64,000 nucleotides of DNA. Source: Roseburia sp. GTDB taxonomy: Bacteria; Bacillota; Clostridia; Lachnospirales; Lachnospiraceae. Positions within the stretch are counted from its first letter, which is position 1, and every line of letters starts with the position of its first letter. The DNA lies in contig JAPFDX010000001.1 of NCBI GenBank assembly GCA_026168605.1, forward strand, positions 186,001 to 250,000, given 5' to 3'. The notes beneath the pieces are model-generated. The model was not told where the DNA came from and did no database searches. It saw only the letters and a program-made list of their open reading frames with translations. Of the stretch, positions 51,263 through 60,311 are shown piece by piece. Made by a program: the position numbers and the translations under genes.

Positions 51263-53008
51263 TCACTCGACCAGCGTGAGCGCAGAAATATCGGAGTCGA
51301 TCGTGAACGAGTAGTTGGTGTAATAGACCACAAAGCCCGGCGCGCCGCCGCCCGGTTTTTTCACATTTTTTTTCTGGAGATAATCGATCTCGACCTTGTC
51401 GCCGCCGCGCCCTTTGGAGTAGTATGCCGCCAGTCTTCCGGCTTCCTCAAAGACGCGGTCCGGCAGCTCCTCATTGTTAGATTTTACGATGACATGGGAG
51501 CCGGGAATCCCCTTCGCATGAAACCACCAGTCATTTCCGGTTGCAAATTTAAAAGTAAGCTCTTCGTTCTGGTAATTATTTTTGCCGACGTAAATATCGT
51601 AGCCGTCGGAGGAGCGGTAGTGGAAGGGCTTGCTTTTTATTTTTGCCTTCTTGTCCGTCCGCTTCCGCTTGATATAGCCAAATTCCGTGAGTTCCTCCTT
51701 GATCTGCACCAGATCGTCCTCCGTGAGCGCGATGTCGAGGGAGGCGGAAATGCTTTCCAGATGAGAGATCTCTGTCTCTGTCTCAAGGATCAGATCGGTA
51801 AGCGCCTCGTAGGTGCGCTTTAGCTTGTTGTAGCGGTCAAAATATTTTTGCGCGTTTGCCTTCGCGTCAAGCTGTGGGTCCAGCGGGATCTTTATCATTT
51901 CATTCGTGTAATAATTGAGCGCTTCAAGATCCTTTGCGCCCTCGGCAAGTCCATAGCCGTAGGTGTGGATCAGCTCGCCGTAAACCTTGTATTTCTCGCG
52001 CTTTTCGGTGTCCTTTAACTGTTTTTCCTGAAGGGCATATTTTTTGCGGCTGCGTTCCAGCGCATTTCCAACGATGCGGCGCAGGTCGGCAGATTTCTGA
52101 CGGATGCGGGTGTAGATATTTTTGGAGGCGTAATACTCCTCCAGTACGCGGGAAATGGAGTCGTAGTCCGTCACGGTATAGTCATCCGTCTCGTATTCCG
52201 TGAGCCGGAAACAGAAAAAGTCGACAGGCTCCCTGCCGCGCGAGATAATGTTCGGGCGGTAGCTGTGGTTTGCGACATCCTCCATCATCCAGTGGAAATT
52301 GTGGTAAAGGTGCAGCTTTGCGTCGCTGCTTAGGGAAGCGACCGGCAGATCTCCGTCAATGGACGCCCGAAAGCAGATTTCGTTCGCCATGACCGGGCTG
52401 ACGCCGGTAAAGGAGGTGTAGACTGCCTTTGCGATGGAGGACGGTTTTGTCATGACGCTTTCAAAAAAGGCGGACTCCGTCACCTCAAGCGGGTTTAATT
52501 TGTCACTCTGCGTCGCGGGAATACAGTAGGCGCGTCCCGGAAGAACCTCGCGCACCGAACTCATCATCGCCGAGACGTGCTTGATGCTGTCGATGATCAT
52601 TCCGTCGGAGTTGCAGAAAATAATGTTGCTGTGCTTGCCCATCAGCTCGATGACCAGTGTTTTTTTGCAAAGATCGCCCAGTTCGTCCAGATGCTCGATC
52701 TCAAAATGGATGATGCGCTCCATCTGCGGCTGGTAAATGCGCACAATGCGCCCGTTGGCGATATGCTTGCGCAGCAGCATACAAAAATTCGGCGCCGTCA
52801 GGGGGCTTGGTTTATTGTGTTCCGTCAGGTATAAAAAGGGCAGGGAAGCGCTTGCGGACATGGCAAGCCGGAACTGTCCGCCCGTTCCTTTCAGCGTAAA
52901 GAGCAGCTCGTCGTTTTCCGGCTGCGCGATCTTGCTGATCCTCGCATTTAAAATCGTCTGATTCAGTTCATATACTAAATTGGATATTACGAAACCGTCG
53001 AAAGCCAT
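51263..53008 (-). CDS. rqcH: Ribosome quality control protein RqcH (NFACT family)
   Basis: RqcH binds stalled 50S-peptidyl-tRNA and adds alanine tails. The 581-residue protein starts at MAFDGFVISNLVYELN after CAGGAGATAG; the track's 15 extra residues are dropped. NFACT-N domain with TILNARISKIAQPENDELLFTLKG and the catalytic-like region; a long coiled coil (KKYALQEKQLKDTEKREKYK to ~430); the C-terminal NFACT-R domain with SSDGYDIYVGKNNYQNEELTFK, DWWFHAKGIPGSHVIVKS and the final YTNYSFTIDSD. Older annotations call it a fibronectin-binding protein. It is monocistronic here. Confidence 0.93.
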   Translation of the reverse strand: MAFDGFVISNLVYELNQTILNARISKIAQPENDELLFTLKGTGGQFRLAMSASASLPFLYLTEHNKPSPLTAPNFCMLLRKHIANGRIVRIYQPQMERIIHFEIEHLDELGDLCKKTLVIELMGKHSNIIFCNSDGMIIDSIKHVSAMMSSVREVLPGRAYCIPATQSDKLNPLEVTESAFFESVMTKPSSIAKAVYTSFTGVSPVMANEICFRASIDGDLPVASLSSDAKLHLYHNFHWMMEDVANHSYRPNIISRGREPVDFFCFRLTEYETDDYTVTDYDSISRVLEEYYASKNIYTRIRQKSADLRRIVGNALERSRKKYALQEKQLKDTEKREKYKVYGELIHTYGYGLAEGAKDLEALNYYTNEMIKIPLDPQLDAKANAQKYFDRYNKLKRTYEALTDLILETETEISHLESISASLDIALTEDDLVQIKEELTEFGYIKRKRTDKKAKIKSKPFHYRSSDGYDIYVGKNNYQNEELTFKFATGNDWWFHAKGIPGSHVIVKSNNEELPDRVFEEAGRLAAYYSKGRGGDKVEIDYLQKKNVKKPGGGAPGFVVYYTNYSFTIDSDISALTLVE

Positions 53009-53235
53009 AAAAATTCTATCTCCTGTGTTTGTTTTTGCTGCAGGGCAACGCATTTATTATAGTTGATACGCCGCAGAAACGCAAGGGTGAGGGTCTGCGA
53101 GAGAAGAACTGTATGAAAAGAATGGTTAGCTTATTTGAGAGAACACAAGCCAGTTGTCTATGATGATATATTGTGTCAAAAATATTGTTTTATTAGGTCA
53201 GGTGGTATGTTATTATGGAAGTAGGAGGATTTGCT

Positions 53236-54579
53236 ATGTTCAGAGAAGATGAAAGAAACGAATTCAAAAAGACTACAAGTGAATTAAATGAAGCGATGAT
53301 ATCTATATCCAGCATACTAAATAAGCATGGTTCGGGAAAGATATACTTTGGATTAAAAAACAATGGGACACCGAATAGATTTACAATTGCAGATTCAACG
53401 ATCCGTGATGTGTCAAGAAAAATCTTTGAAGCTATCAGACCGCAGATCTTTCCTGAAATAAAAACGGAATTTATCGATGACGTTGAAATAATCATTGTAG
53501 ATTTTGAAGGTAAGAACAAACCGTACTCTGCATTTGGAAAATACTATAAGCGTGTTGCTGATGAAGATCGTGAAATGTCTCCTGGAGAGCTTAGAAGTAT
53601 GATGATCGACCAGGAATATGAGGAAAATTGGGAAAACAAATCATCTGGAGAAACAGTACACGATGTAGATGAAACTACACTCAACAGTTTTTATAAAAAT
53701 GCAACAAGTTGTGGCAGACTGCCGGAATTGGGGACAGATGCACATACGCTTATGCAAAAACTGGGATTATTAAATGGGGAAGATCTGACCAATGCAGGCA
53801 GAATGCTCTTTTCTAAAAATCATCCAATAACTTTGAAAATGGCAGTATTTGCTACGGAACATAAAAATACATTTCTTGATATATCACGAGTAGAAGGAAA
53901 TATATTTGAATTAATTGATGCTGCAACCAGCTATATCATTAAAAATATTCGATGGAGTTCCCGCATTGGTGATGATGGAATTCATAGAATTGAAACACCG
54001 GAAATCCCTATTGATGCTATACGAGAGGCTGTTATTAACAGCTTTGCCCATGCAAGGTATGATTCCTCCGTGCAGCATGAAATAGATATATATTCTAATC
54101 GCATATCTATTATCAATCCAGGATCTTTTGCAAATGAGTTTCGTCCGGAGGATTTTGCAACAAGAGATCTGCACTCTTTTCTTCGCAATGAGTTAATTTC
54201 AAAGACATTATATTTATGCAAAGATGTTGAAACATTTGGGTCAGGATTGCGAAAAATATATACGCTCTGTCAGGAGAATGGAGTCGAGATTGGATATATT
54301 GATTCTGATAATGATTTTACGATAGAGTTTTCCAGAGTTGATCGAAATATTATGTCATTGAATGACACAATAAATGACATAACAAATGGCACAATAACAG
54401 AAATGGAAAGCAAAGTGCTTGATCTGATTAGAAAAGACGGAAGTATAACGATTGCCCAATTAGTAGATTTGTGTGGTAGATCACAACGTACAATCACAAG
54501 GGCTCTTTCTTCCTTGAAATCAAAGCAGTTAATTGAGCGAATTGGATCGAATAAAAGTGGAATATGGAAGGTAAAATAG
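53236..54579 (+). CDS. AlbA/Schlafen-type ATP-binding protein with C-terminal winged helix
   Basis: 447 residues from MFREDERNEFKKTTSELNE, seven bases after GTAGGAGG. N-terminal AlbA_2 (Schlafen) domain: NEFKKT, ISISSILNKHGSGKIYFGLKNNG, with IIVDFEGKNKPYSAFGKYYKRVADEDREM. Middle GHKL-like HATPase_c_4 region: AIREAVINSFAHARYDSS, and NRISIINPGSF, FGSGLRKIYTLC. C-terminal helix-turn-helix: GSITIAQLVDLCGRSQRTITRALSSLK. It is often annotated as RecG-like or transcriptional regulator. The gene is clearly richer in AT than its neighbours, which suggests recent acquisition. Function unknown; such proteins occur near defence and mobile loci. Confidence 0.85.
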   Translation: MFREDERNEFKKTTSELNEAMISISSILNKHGSGKIYFGLKNNGTPNRFTIADSTIRDVSRKIFEAIRPQIFPEIKTEFIDDVEIIIVDFEGKNKPYSAFGKYYKRVADEDREMSPGELRSMMIDQEYEENWENKSSGETVHDVDETTLNSFYKNATSCGRLPELGTDAHTLMQKLGLLNGEDLTNAGRMLFSKNHPITLKMAVFATEHKNTFLDISRVEGNIFELIDAATSYIIKNIRWSSRIGDDGIHRIETPEIPIDAIREAVINSFAHARYDSSVQHEIDIYSNRISIINPGSFANEFRPEDFATRDLHSFLRNELISKTLYLCKDVETFGSGLRKIYTLCQENGVEIGYIDSDNDFTIEFSRVDRNIMSLNDTINDITNGTITEMESKVLDLIRKDGSITIAQLVDLCGRSQRTITRALSSLKSKQLIERIGSNKSGIWKVK

Positions 54580-54709
54580 TGTAAATCTGGCTATGTTTAT
54601 TTGGGCAATATTGGGAGTATGGCAAAAGGAACAGTAGTTTTCTCTTTACTTTTTTGCTGTGTCATAGTAAATTTATGGAAGAAGCAAAATATAGAATGAG
54701 GAGGATATG

Positions 54710-56506
54710 ATGGCAAAAGAATTACCAAAAAGAAGTGAAGTAAAAGAAGAATATACATGGGACTTAAGCGCGATGTTCGTCTCAAAGGAGGCGTGGGAGG
54801 AGCAGCTTGCTGCCTGCCAGAGCCTGACCGGGGAACTGGAAGCCTTTGAGGGGAAGGTGACGGCATCGGCAGAGAATCTTCTCACCGTGCTCGAGAAGTC
54901 GGCGGATGCAGAGCAGAAGCTTGAGCTTGCCTTCAGCTATGCGGAGCGTCTCTTTGACCAGGATCAGAAGAATACGGCGCATCAGGCGATGTCCCAGAGG
55001 ATGTACACACTCTATACCGACTATTCCAGCCGCACCGCGTTTATCGTGCCGGAGATTTTGGCGGCGGATACGGACTTGCTGGAGCAGTATCTAAACGAAG
55101 AGCCGGAGCTTGCGCTTTACCGTGGGCAGATCCGGGAGATCCAGAGACGCAAGGCGCACAGCCTGTCCGCGGAGATGGAGAAGCTCGTCGCAATGACCGG
55201 AGAGATGGCACAGGTGCCGGATCAGGTATTTTCCATTATCAGCAATGCGGATATGGTCTATCCGCAGATCACGGATGAGAATGGCGAGACTGTGCGCCTT
55301 TCCCATGGCAATTTTGTTCCGCTCGAGGAATCGGCAGACCGCCGTGTCAGAAAGGACGCCTTTGAGAATTTTTACAGTGTCTACAAGCAGTTTGCAAACA
55401 CTTTGGCAGGTCTTTATAACGGTCAGGTGAAGCAGCAGATTTTTTATGCGAAGGCGAGAAACTATCCCTCCACGCTTGAGGCTGCCGTGGATGCGAACAA
55501 CGTGCCGTCCAAGGTGTACTACAATCTGGTGGAGACTGTCAACAAGAACATGGACAAGATGCACCGCTATGTAAGGCTGCGCAAGAAATGCCTCGGTGTG
55601 GACGAGCTTCATATGTATGACATCTATACGCCGATGATCGCGGACGTTGCGAAAAAGATCCCGTTTGAGGAGGCGAAGGAGACGGTGTTAAAGGCGCTGG
55701 CTCCGCTTGGCGAGGATTATGTTTCCAAAGTAAAAGAGGGCTTTGAGAGCCGCTGGCTGGACGTCTACGAGAATGAGGGCAAGCGAAGCGGCGCTTACTC
55801 CGCAGGCGCTTACGGCGCACATCCGTATGTACTGTTGAACCATAACGATACGCTTGACAATATGTTTACGCTTGCGCACGAGATGGGGCACGCGATGCAC
55901 TCCTATTACTCCAATGAAAACCAGCCGTACATCTATGCAGGCTATAAGATTTTTGTCGCTGAGGTGGCGTCCACCTGCAACGAGATTCTCTTGATGGAGT
56001 ATCTGCTTGCGAATACCGAGGATCAGAAGGAGCGGGCATATCTGCTCAATCACTATCTCGACAGCTTTAAGGGAACGGTATACCGTCAGACGATGTTTGC
56101 GGAGTACGAGATGCGCTCCAATGCGATGGTGGAAAACGGTGAGAACCTGACAGCGGAGAATCTCTGCGCACTGTATCTGGAGCTCAACAAAAAGTATTAC
56201 GGTCCGGATATGGTTTCCGATGAGGAGATCTCCTATGAGTGGGCGAGAATCCCGCATTTCTACTATAATTTCTATGTGTACCAGTATGCGACAAGCTTTT
56301 CTGCCGCAGTTGCGATCGCGCATGAGATTTTGGAGAAGGGCGCTCCGGCTGTGGAACGCTACAAGGAGTTTTTGTCCGGCGGCTGCTCAAAGTCTCCGGT
56401 AGAGCTCTTAAAGATGGTCGGCATCAATATGGAGGAAGCGACTCCGATCCAGAATGCGCTCGATGTGTTCGGCGAGGTGCTGGACGAGATTGAGACATTG
56501 ATTTAA
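54710..56506 (+). CDS. pepF: Oligoendopeptidase F
   Basis: Cytosolic M3 zinc metallopeptidase of 598 residues that cleaves oligopeptides. The zinc site AHEMGHAMHSYYS (HExxH) lies near residue 387 and the third ligand in EVASTCNE about 25 residues later. N-terminal helices (EEYTWDLSAMFVSKEAWEEQL) and the C-terminal FYVYQYATSFSAAVAIAHEIL segment are typical. Two ATG codons in tandem follow GAGGAGG; the second has the better spacing (five bases). Terminator and repeat follow. Confidence 0.96.
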   Translation: MAKELPKRSEVKEEYTWDLSAMFVSKEAWEEQLAACQSLTGELEAFEGKVTASAENLLTVLEKSADAEQKLELAFSYAERLFDQDQKNTAHQAMSQRMYTLYTDYSSRTAFIVPEILAADTDLLEQYLNEEPELALYRGQIREIQRRKAHSLSAEMEKLVAMTGEMAQVPDQVFSIISNADMVYPQITDENGETVRLSHGNFVPLEESADRRVRKDAFENFYSVYKQFANTLAGLYNGQVKQQIFYAKARNYPSTLEAAVDANNVPSKVYYNLVETVNKNMDKMHRYVRLRKKCLGVDELHMYDIYTPMIADVAKKIPFEEAKETVLKALAPLGEDYVSKVKEGFESRWLDVYENEGKRSGAYSAGAYGAHPYVLLNHNDTLDNMFTLAHEMGHAMHSYYSNENQPYIYAGYKIFVAEVASTCNEILLMEYLLANTEDQKERAYLLNHYLDSFKGTVYRQTMFAEYEMRSNAMVENGENLTAENLCALYLELNKKYYGPDMVSDEEISYEWARIPHFYYNFYVYQYATSFSAAVAIAHEILEKGAPAVERYKEFLSGGCSKSPVELLKMVGINMEEATPIQNALDVFGEVLDEIETLI

Positions 56507-56512
56507 TACTGT

Positions 56513-56553
56513 CAAACAACGAGCGGCACGCTTTGCGAGCCACTCTTATGTCA
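56513..56553 (-). repeat. Dispersed palindromic repeat, family 2, copy C
   Basis: The reverse complement equals copy A at 39 of 41 positions; both changes fall in the loop. It lies between the pepF stop codon and its terminator. Confidence 0.85.
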
Positions 56554-56559
56554 ATTTAA

Positions 56560-56612
56560 AACTGCCGTCAGGGATAAGTGTAAAACGTATCCCTGACGGC
56601 AGTTCTGGTTTT
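56560..56612. terminator. Terminator between pepF and the convergent small gene
   Basis: AACTGCCGTCAGGGATA and its complement form a perfect 17-bp stem with an 11-base loop; TCTGGTTTT follows. It can act on both strands. Confidence 0.8.
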
Positions 56613-56628
56613 ATATGAACACCCTAAA

Positions 56629-57063
56629 CTAAAGCCAGGGTTTTAGTGCCTCGACCAGTTCCTCCTCCATTTTTATCAGCTCCTTTGCCTTTTGCACGGA
56701 GCTTTTGTCCGCTGCTACATACTCGTTCAGATAGCGTTGGATCGTTTTTATTCCCATGTGGCAGCCGTCTGTCACAAGTTCTGCGCAGACGCGGTCGCTG
56801 TCATTTAAGGCGAGCTTTGCGTTTGTTTTCAGCCATGACATACCCTTTGCCATAGCGCCGGGATCCTTTGTCTCGTCGCCGTTTTGCTGCAGGAGCACAT
56901 GGATTTCATTGCCAAGCCGCTCGTGCCGTTCCTTCGCTGTCGCGAGCAATTCCGAAAGTTTTGGTTCCTTTACATTTTCCAGTATCTCGTTGATGGAAAA
57001 GACTGCCATCTGTGTTCCTGCGTTACATTCGCGCAAAAGAGAAATAGTATCGGTCGTTGTCAT
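56629..57063 (-). CDS. Small helical protein, possibly DUF2383/ferritin-like
   Basis: 144 residues, almost all helical: TTTDTISLLRECNAGTQMAVFSINEILENVKEPKLSELLATAKERHERLGNEIHVLLQQNG, then LALNDSDRVCAELVTDGCHMGIKTIQRYLNEYVAADKSSVQKAKELIKMEEELVEALKPWL. The pattern suggests a four-helix bundle of the DUF2383 or ferritin-like group, with E-R-H and E-E near helix ends that might bind metal. Those assignments are from the look of the sequence. AAGGAGG precedes the ATG. It is divergent from the XRE-FlhA gene. Confidence 0.65.
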   Translation of the reverse strand: MTTTDTISLLRECNAGTQMAVFSINEILENVKEPKLSELLATAKERHERLGNEIHVLLQQNGDETKDPGAMAKGMSWLKTNAKLALNDSDRVCAELVTDGCHMGIKTIQRYLNEYVAADKSSVQKAKELIKMEEELVEALKPWL

Positions 57064-57126
57064 GGTAAATCCTCCTTAATTATGGACTGACTGTATGGGA
57101 ACAGTATTTGCAGGGAGGTGAAAATT

Positions 57127-57150
57127 ATGCACAGACAGAGGCTGCGTTGA
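57127..57150 (+). other. Possible leader peptide MHRQRLR upstream of the XRE-FlhA gene
   Basis: An ATG eight bases after GGGAGGTGAAAATT opens a seven-codon frame (MHRQRLR) ended by TGA. CAGACAG and CTGTCTG (57132-57138, 57152-57158) form a hairpin across it. The peptide lies upstream of the likely promoter at 57174, so it may not be linked to the regulator gene. Confidence 0.25.
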
Positions 57151-57173
57151 GCTGTCTGCAAACGGAGGATTGT

Positions 57174-57202
57174 TTTACAGATCCCTGCGCGGGTGTTACA
57201 CT
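57174..57202 (+). promoter_or_regulatory. Promoter of the XRE-FlhA-like gene
   Basis: TTTACA and TACACT with a 17-bp spacer, 45 bp upstream of the chosen ATG. Confidence 0.6.
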
Positions 57203-57246
57203 AAAGACAACAAATTTATGTCAATCAAAAAATGGAGGAAATTTCT

Positions 57247-57996
57247 ATGCACGAAATAGGAGCAGTCATCAGTCAGAGCAGACAAAATCAAAAAATGACG
57301 CAGGAGGAATTTGCGGCGAGACTGGGTGTGACGCCGCAGGCAGTCAGCCGCTGGGAGCGCGGTATTGGTATGCCGGACATTTCGCTGGTCGAAGGCATCT
57401 GTCGTATTCTGCAGATCAGCGCGAACCAGCTTCTGGGCTTTTCGGGGCAGCGTGTGGTGGAAAACAACGACGCCGCGCTGGAAAAAGAAATCTGCGGCAA
57501 TCTCTTTGCCGAGCCATTGTCTATTGAGATCGGAAGCGGGTTGATCCCATGCTTTGCGGAGGGGACAAAAACGGATCTTGTCAACCGGGAACGAAGAAAG
57601 CTGGTCGGCGAAACGGGAATGCTTGTTCCGCTGCTCCGCATCCGCGACAGGGAGGAGCTTGGCGCGCTCGAAATCTGTATCCGCTGCTATGACAGAGTCC
57701 TGCTGCAGACGCAGTTGGAACGCGTGGACGGGACGACGTATGAGACGGTGGTCAAAATGGTGTTTGAGCAGTGCAGACAGCATTACGATGAGGTGCTGAA
57801 CAAGCAGCTTGTAAAGACACTGGCCGATCAGTTGAAGGAACAGTATCCGGGTGTGGCGGACGGGCTTGTGCCGGAGAGAATCAGCTACCTGACACTTGAG
57901 CGTTGTCTGCAGGAGCGGGTACGCACGCAGGGGAATATCCGGGATATGATCCACATTCTGGAGGAGCTCGAGAGCCAGCTTGCGGCAGAAGATTAG
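57247..57996 (+). CDS. XRE-family HTH protein fused to a FlhA-like (FHIPEP) cytoplasmic domain
   Basis: 249 residues from MHEIGAVISQSRQNQ, eight bases after GGAGG. Residues 1-65 are a helix-turn-helix of the XRE type (MTQEEFAARLGVTPQAVSRWERGIGMPDISLVEGICRIL). From about 75 the protein resembles the soluble domain of flagellar export gate FlhA: PLSIEIGSGLIP, LVPLLRIRD, ADQLKEQYPGV and an IRDMIHILEEL ending correspond to FlhA blocks such as PIEFEFGYGLIP, IPVVRIRDN, LIDHLKESYPV and SIRNLVTIFETL. The membrane part and the FHIPEP signature of FlhA are absent, and so, it seems, are the subdomains equivalent to SD2 and SD4. It is probably a soluble DNA-binding protein. What it senses or regulates is unknown. 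Confidence 0.75.
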   Translation: MHEIGAVISQSRQNQKMTQEEFAARLGVTPQAVSRWERGIGMPDISLVEGICRILQISANQLLGFSGQRVVENNDAALEKEICGNLFAEPLSIEIGSGLIPCFAEGTKTDLVNRERRKLVGETGMLVPLLRIRDREELGALEICIRCYDRVLLQTQLERVDGTTYETVVKMVFEQCRQHYDEVLNKQLVKTLADQLKEQYPGVADGLVPERISYLTLERCLQERVRTQGNIRDMIHILEELESQLAAED

Positions 57997-58064
57997 TGGG
58001 GACTGTGTTTCGTACTTTACATCACTACACTGCTATGGTAATTTAATGGCAGGAGGTAGAAGTC

Positions 58065-59069
58065 ATGAACATGAAGTTGAATTTAAAACTGGAAACCCCG
58101 CGAGCCGTGCTGGAGGCGCGGGCGGCGAAAAAAGGAAGAAACTGGTTTGTGGAACTTTTGATCTTTACTGTGCTGTTTTTTGTCATCTCATTTGCACAGT
58201 CCTTTGCGATCCTGCCGGTGCAGATTTTTCTGATGTCCACCGATCAGGGCTATCTGGATGCCGTCGCATCGGGAGATTATGATCTGCTGATGGAGGAAGC
58301 AACGCGGATTACGAGCAGCGATCCGTTTACCATCAGTATGCTCTTTTCCAGCATACTTATGATCCTGATCACGATGCTGTTTTGTAAGCTGCTCCAGAAG
58401 CGCCGGATGGAGACGCTCGGTTTCGTGAAAAAGGATTTTCTGAAAGAATACGGCATCGGGCTTGTCGTGGGCTTTGCCATTTTTTCGGCGGCAATTTTAC
58501 TCTGCGTTGTGACGGGCTCGCTGAAGCTGACCGGTTTTTCGGCGTCGTTTACGCCGGGAATCTTTCTGCTGTTCGCCCTCGGATTTATGATCCAGGGAAT
58601 GGCGGAGGAGGTGTTGCTGCGCAGCTACTTGTTCGTATCGATCGGCAGACGCTATCCGATGTGGGTCGCAGTCATTTTAAATGCACTTTTCTTTGCCGCA
58701 TTGCATCTGGCAAACAGCGGGATCAGCGTGCTTGCTTTTCTCAATCTGACACTGTTTGGCGTTTTTGCATCGGTTTATTTTATCAAGCGCGGAAATATCT
58801 GGGGCATCGGAGCGCTTCACTCTATCTGGAATTTTGTGCAGGGAAATTTCTATGGGATCAGGGTGAGTGGCATCGAGACTTCCTGTACGGTGCTTGAGAG
58901 TGTGACGACGGAAGGACGTGAACTGATACACGGTGGAGCGTTTGGTATGGAGGGCGGTCTTGCGGTCACGGTCGTGCTTGTCGCCGTAATCTTATTCCTG
59001 CTCACGCGAAAGTCAAAGGACGGTGTTTTTGAGCCGGTGATAGCTGCAGTGGAGCAGCCGGAAAAATAG
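58065..59069 (+). CDS. CPBP family intramembrane glutamic endopeptidase
   Basis: 334 residues with about eight membrane helices. The CPBP (Rce1/ABI) motifs are EEVLLRSYLF near 187, FFAALHLAN near 210 and HSIWNFVQGN near 250, giving the catalytic Glu and the two His/Asn sites within the membrane. Such proteases act in CAAX-type processing in eukaryotes and in bacteriocin immunity or peptide processing in bacteria; the target here is unknown. It starts after AGGAGG, 68 bp behind the XRE-FlhA gene, and may share its transcript. Confidence 0.88.
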   Translation: MNMKLNLKLETPRAVLEARAAKKGRNWFVELLIFTVLFFVISFAQSFAILPVQIFLMSTDQGYLDAVASGDYDLLMEEATRITSSDPFTISMLFSSILMILITMLFCKLLQKRRMETLGFVKKDFLKEYGIGLVVGFAIFSAAILLCVVTGSLKLTGFSASFTPGIFLLFALGFMIQGMAEEVLLRSYLFVSIGRRYPMWVAVILNALFFAALHLANSGISVLAFLNLTLFGVFASVYFIKRGNIWGIGALHSIWNFVQGNFYGIRVSGIETSCTVLESVTTEGRELIHGGAFGMEGGLAVTVVLVAVILFLLTRKSKDGVFEPVIAAVEQPEK

Positions 59070-59081
59070 TTTTTTATGAAA

Positions 59082-59110
59082 TTGACAAATGCGTCCGCCG
59101 ATGGTATAAT
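59082..59110 (+). promoter_or_regulatory. Consensus sigma-A promoter of the FUSC gene
   Basis: TTGACA and TATAAT, both perfect, with a 17-bp spacer, 46 bp upstream of the ATG. Confidence 0.85.
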
Positions 59111-59155
59111 CCCTCCCTGCAAATCACAAAATTTGAAGCTGGAATGGAGATTACT

Positions 59156-60202
59156 ATGACATTTTATCAGGAATTACAGTTAAATCAGGCGGGCTCGAAG
59201 GCGGTCATAAGAAATGCTGCAGACAAGCGGGAAAAAATGCGGCATATTGGAATCTATCTGTTCAAGATTGCCATTACCATGCTTTTTTGTATGGGTTTTG
59301 TCATGGGTGCCAGTGCGCTGCTCGGCGGAGAAAACAGTATCGTGGGAGTTGTCGTGCTGCTGTTTCTCATGGTCTTTAAAAATGCGGATTTCGGCATCTG
59401 TATGAAACATTCGCTTTTTGTCATGGGCGTTATTTTTGCAGTATTGACCGGCGGTCCGAGACTTGCCAATGTACTTGGTCCGGTGGGCGGAATGTTTGTA
59501 AATATCGGATGTATTTTTCTGCTTGCCCTGTTAAGCTGCCACAATTTTATCATGTCAAACCAGTCGACCGTCATACTCGGCTATCTGCTGCTCTATGGCT
59601 ATGACGTATCGGGCAGGGATTTTTCCCTGAGAGTCGTGGGACTGGCGTTCGGCGCGGTGCTTACGATGCTTGTGTTTTACAGAGGACACCGCGGACGTGT
59701 CTATAAGAGAGAACTAAAACACGTATTTTCTGAATTTGATCTGGCGTCCTCCCGCACAAAATGGCAGATCGCGCTGGCGCTCGGCGTCTCGTCCCTGATG
59801 TGTCTGATGGAGCTTTTTCATTTTCCGCGTTCCATGTGGGCGGGGATCGCGGCGATGTCCGTGATGCTGCCGTTTCATCAGGATGCGAAAGCGCGGGCAA
59901 ATGGAAGGATACCGGGAAATCTGTTTGGCGGCATTGTATTTTTGCTGCTATATCTGCTGCTTCCCCCGTCATTTCTGTCCTACGCGGGGATCATCGGCGG
60001 AATCGGCGTCGGGTTATCGGCGGATTACGGCTGGCAGTCCTTTTTCAATTCGTTCGGCGCGATGGCTGTCGCAACGGGGCTGATCGGGCTTCCGGGCGCT
60101 ATTTTCTTCCGGATTTTACATAATATCTGCGGGAGTCTGTATGGGCAGATTTTTTACCGCTTCTTTGAGAAGTCCGTGCGGTATCTGACGGCAGACGCCT
60201 GA
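59156..60202 (+). CDS. FUSC family membrane protein (aromatic acid exporter-like)
   Basis: 348 residues. Two sets of membrane helices, about residues 35-160 and 210-330, are separated by a basic cytosolic loop (YRGHRGRVYKRELKHVFSEFD). PRSMWAGIAAMSVMLPFHQDAKARANGRIPGNLFGGIVFL in the second set is the FUSC hallmark block (alternating W-A-x-x-x and R-x-x-G-x-x-G). Relatives export aromatic acids or fusaric acid; substrate not known. The ATG at 59156 has TGGAG upstream; the ATG at 59144 has no room for a site. Its consensus promoter predicts high constitutive expression. Confidence 0.8.
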   Translation: MTFYQELQLNQAGSKAVIRNAADKREKMRHIGIYLFKIAITMLFCMGFVMGASALLGGENSIVGVVVLLFLMVFKNADFGICMKHSLFVMGVIFAVLTGGPRLANVLGPVGGMFVNIGCIFLLALLSCHNFIMSNQSTVILGYLLLYGYDVSGRDFSLRVVGLAFGAVLTMLVFYRGHRGRVYKRELKHVFSEFDLASSRTKWQIALALGVSSLMCLMELFHFPRSMWAGIAAMSVMLPFHQDAKARANGRIPGNLFGGIVFLLLYLLLPPSFLSYAGIIGGIGVGLSADYGWQSFFNSFGAMAVATGLIGLPGAIFFRILHNICGSLYGQIFYRFFEKSVRYLTADA

Positions 60203-60311
60203 TTTTCCCTGCCTTGTCAGGCGCCCGGAACTGTGATATACTCATGGGAAGCTGCCGGGGCAGGATTTTCGGCAACACAAAAATGAAAGAGACATAATAA
60301 AGAGGAAAATT

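Noticed and set aside
57108-57527. 139-codon plus-strand ORF starting MQGGENYAQ
   Set aside because: It runs out of frame through the helix-turn-helix region of the XRE-FlhA gene and has no family resemblance.
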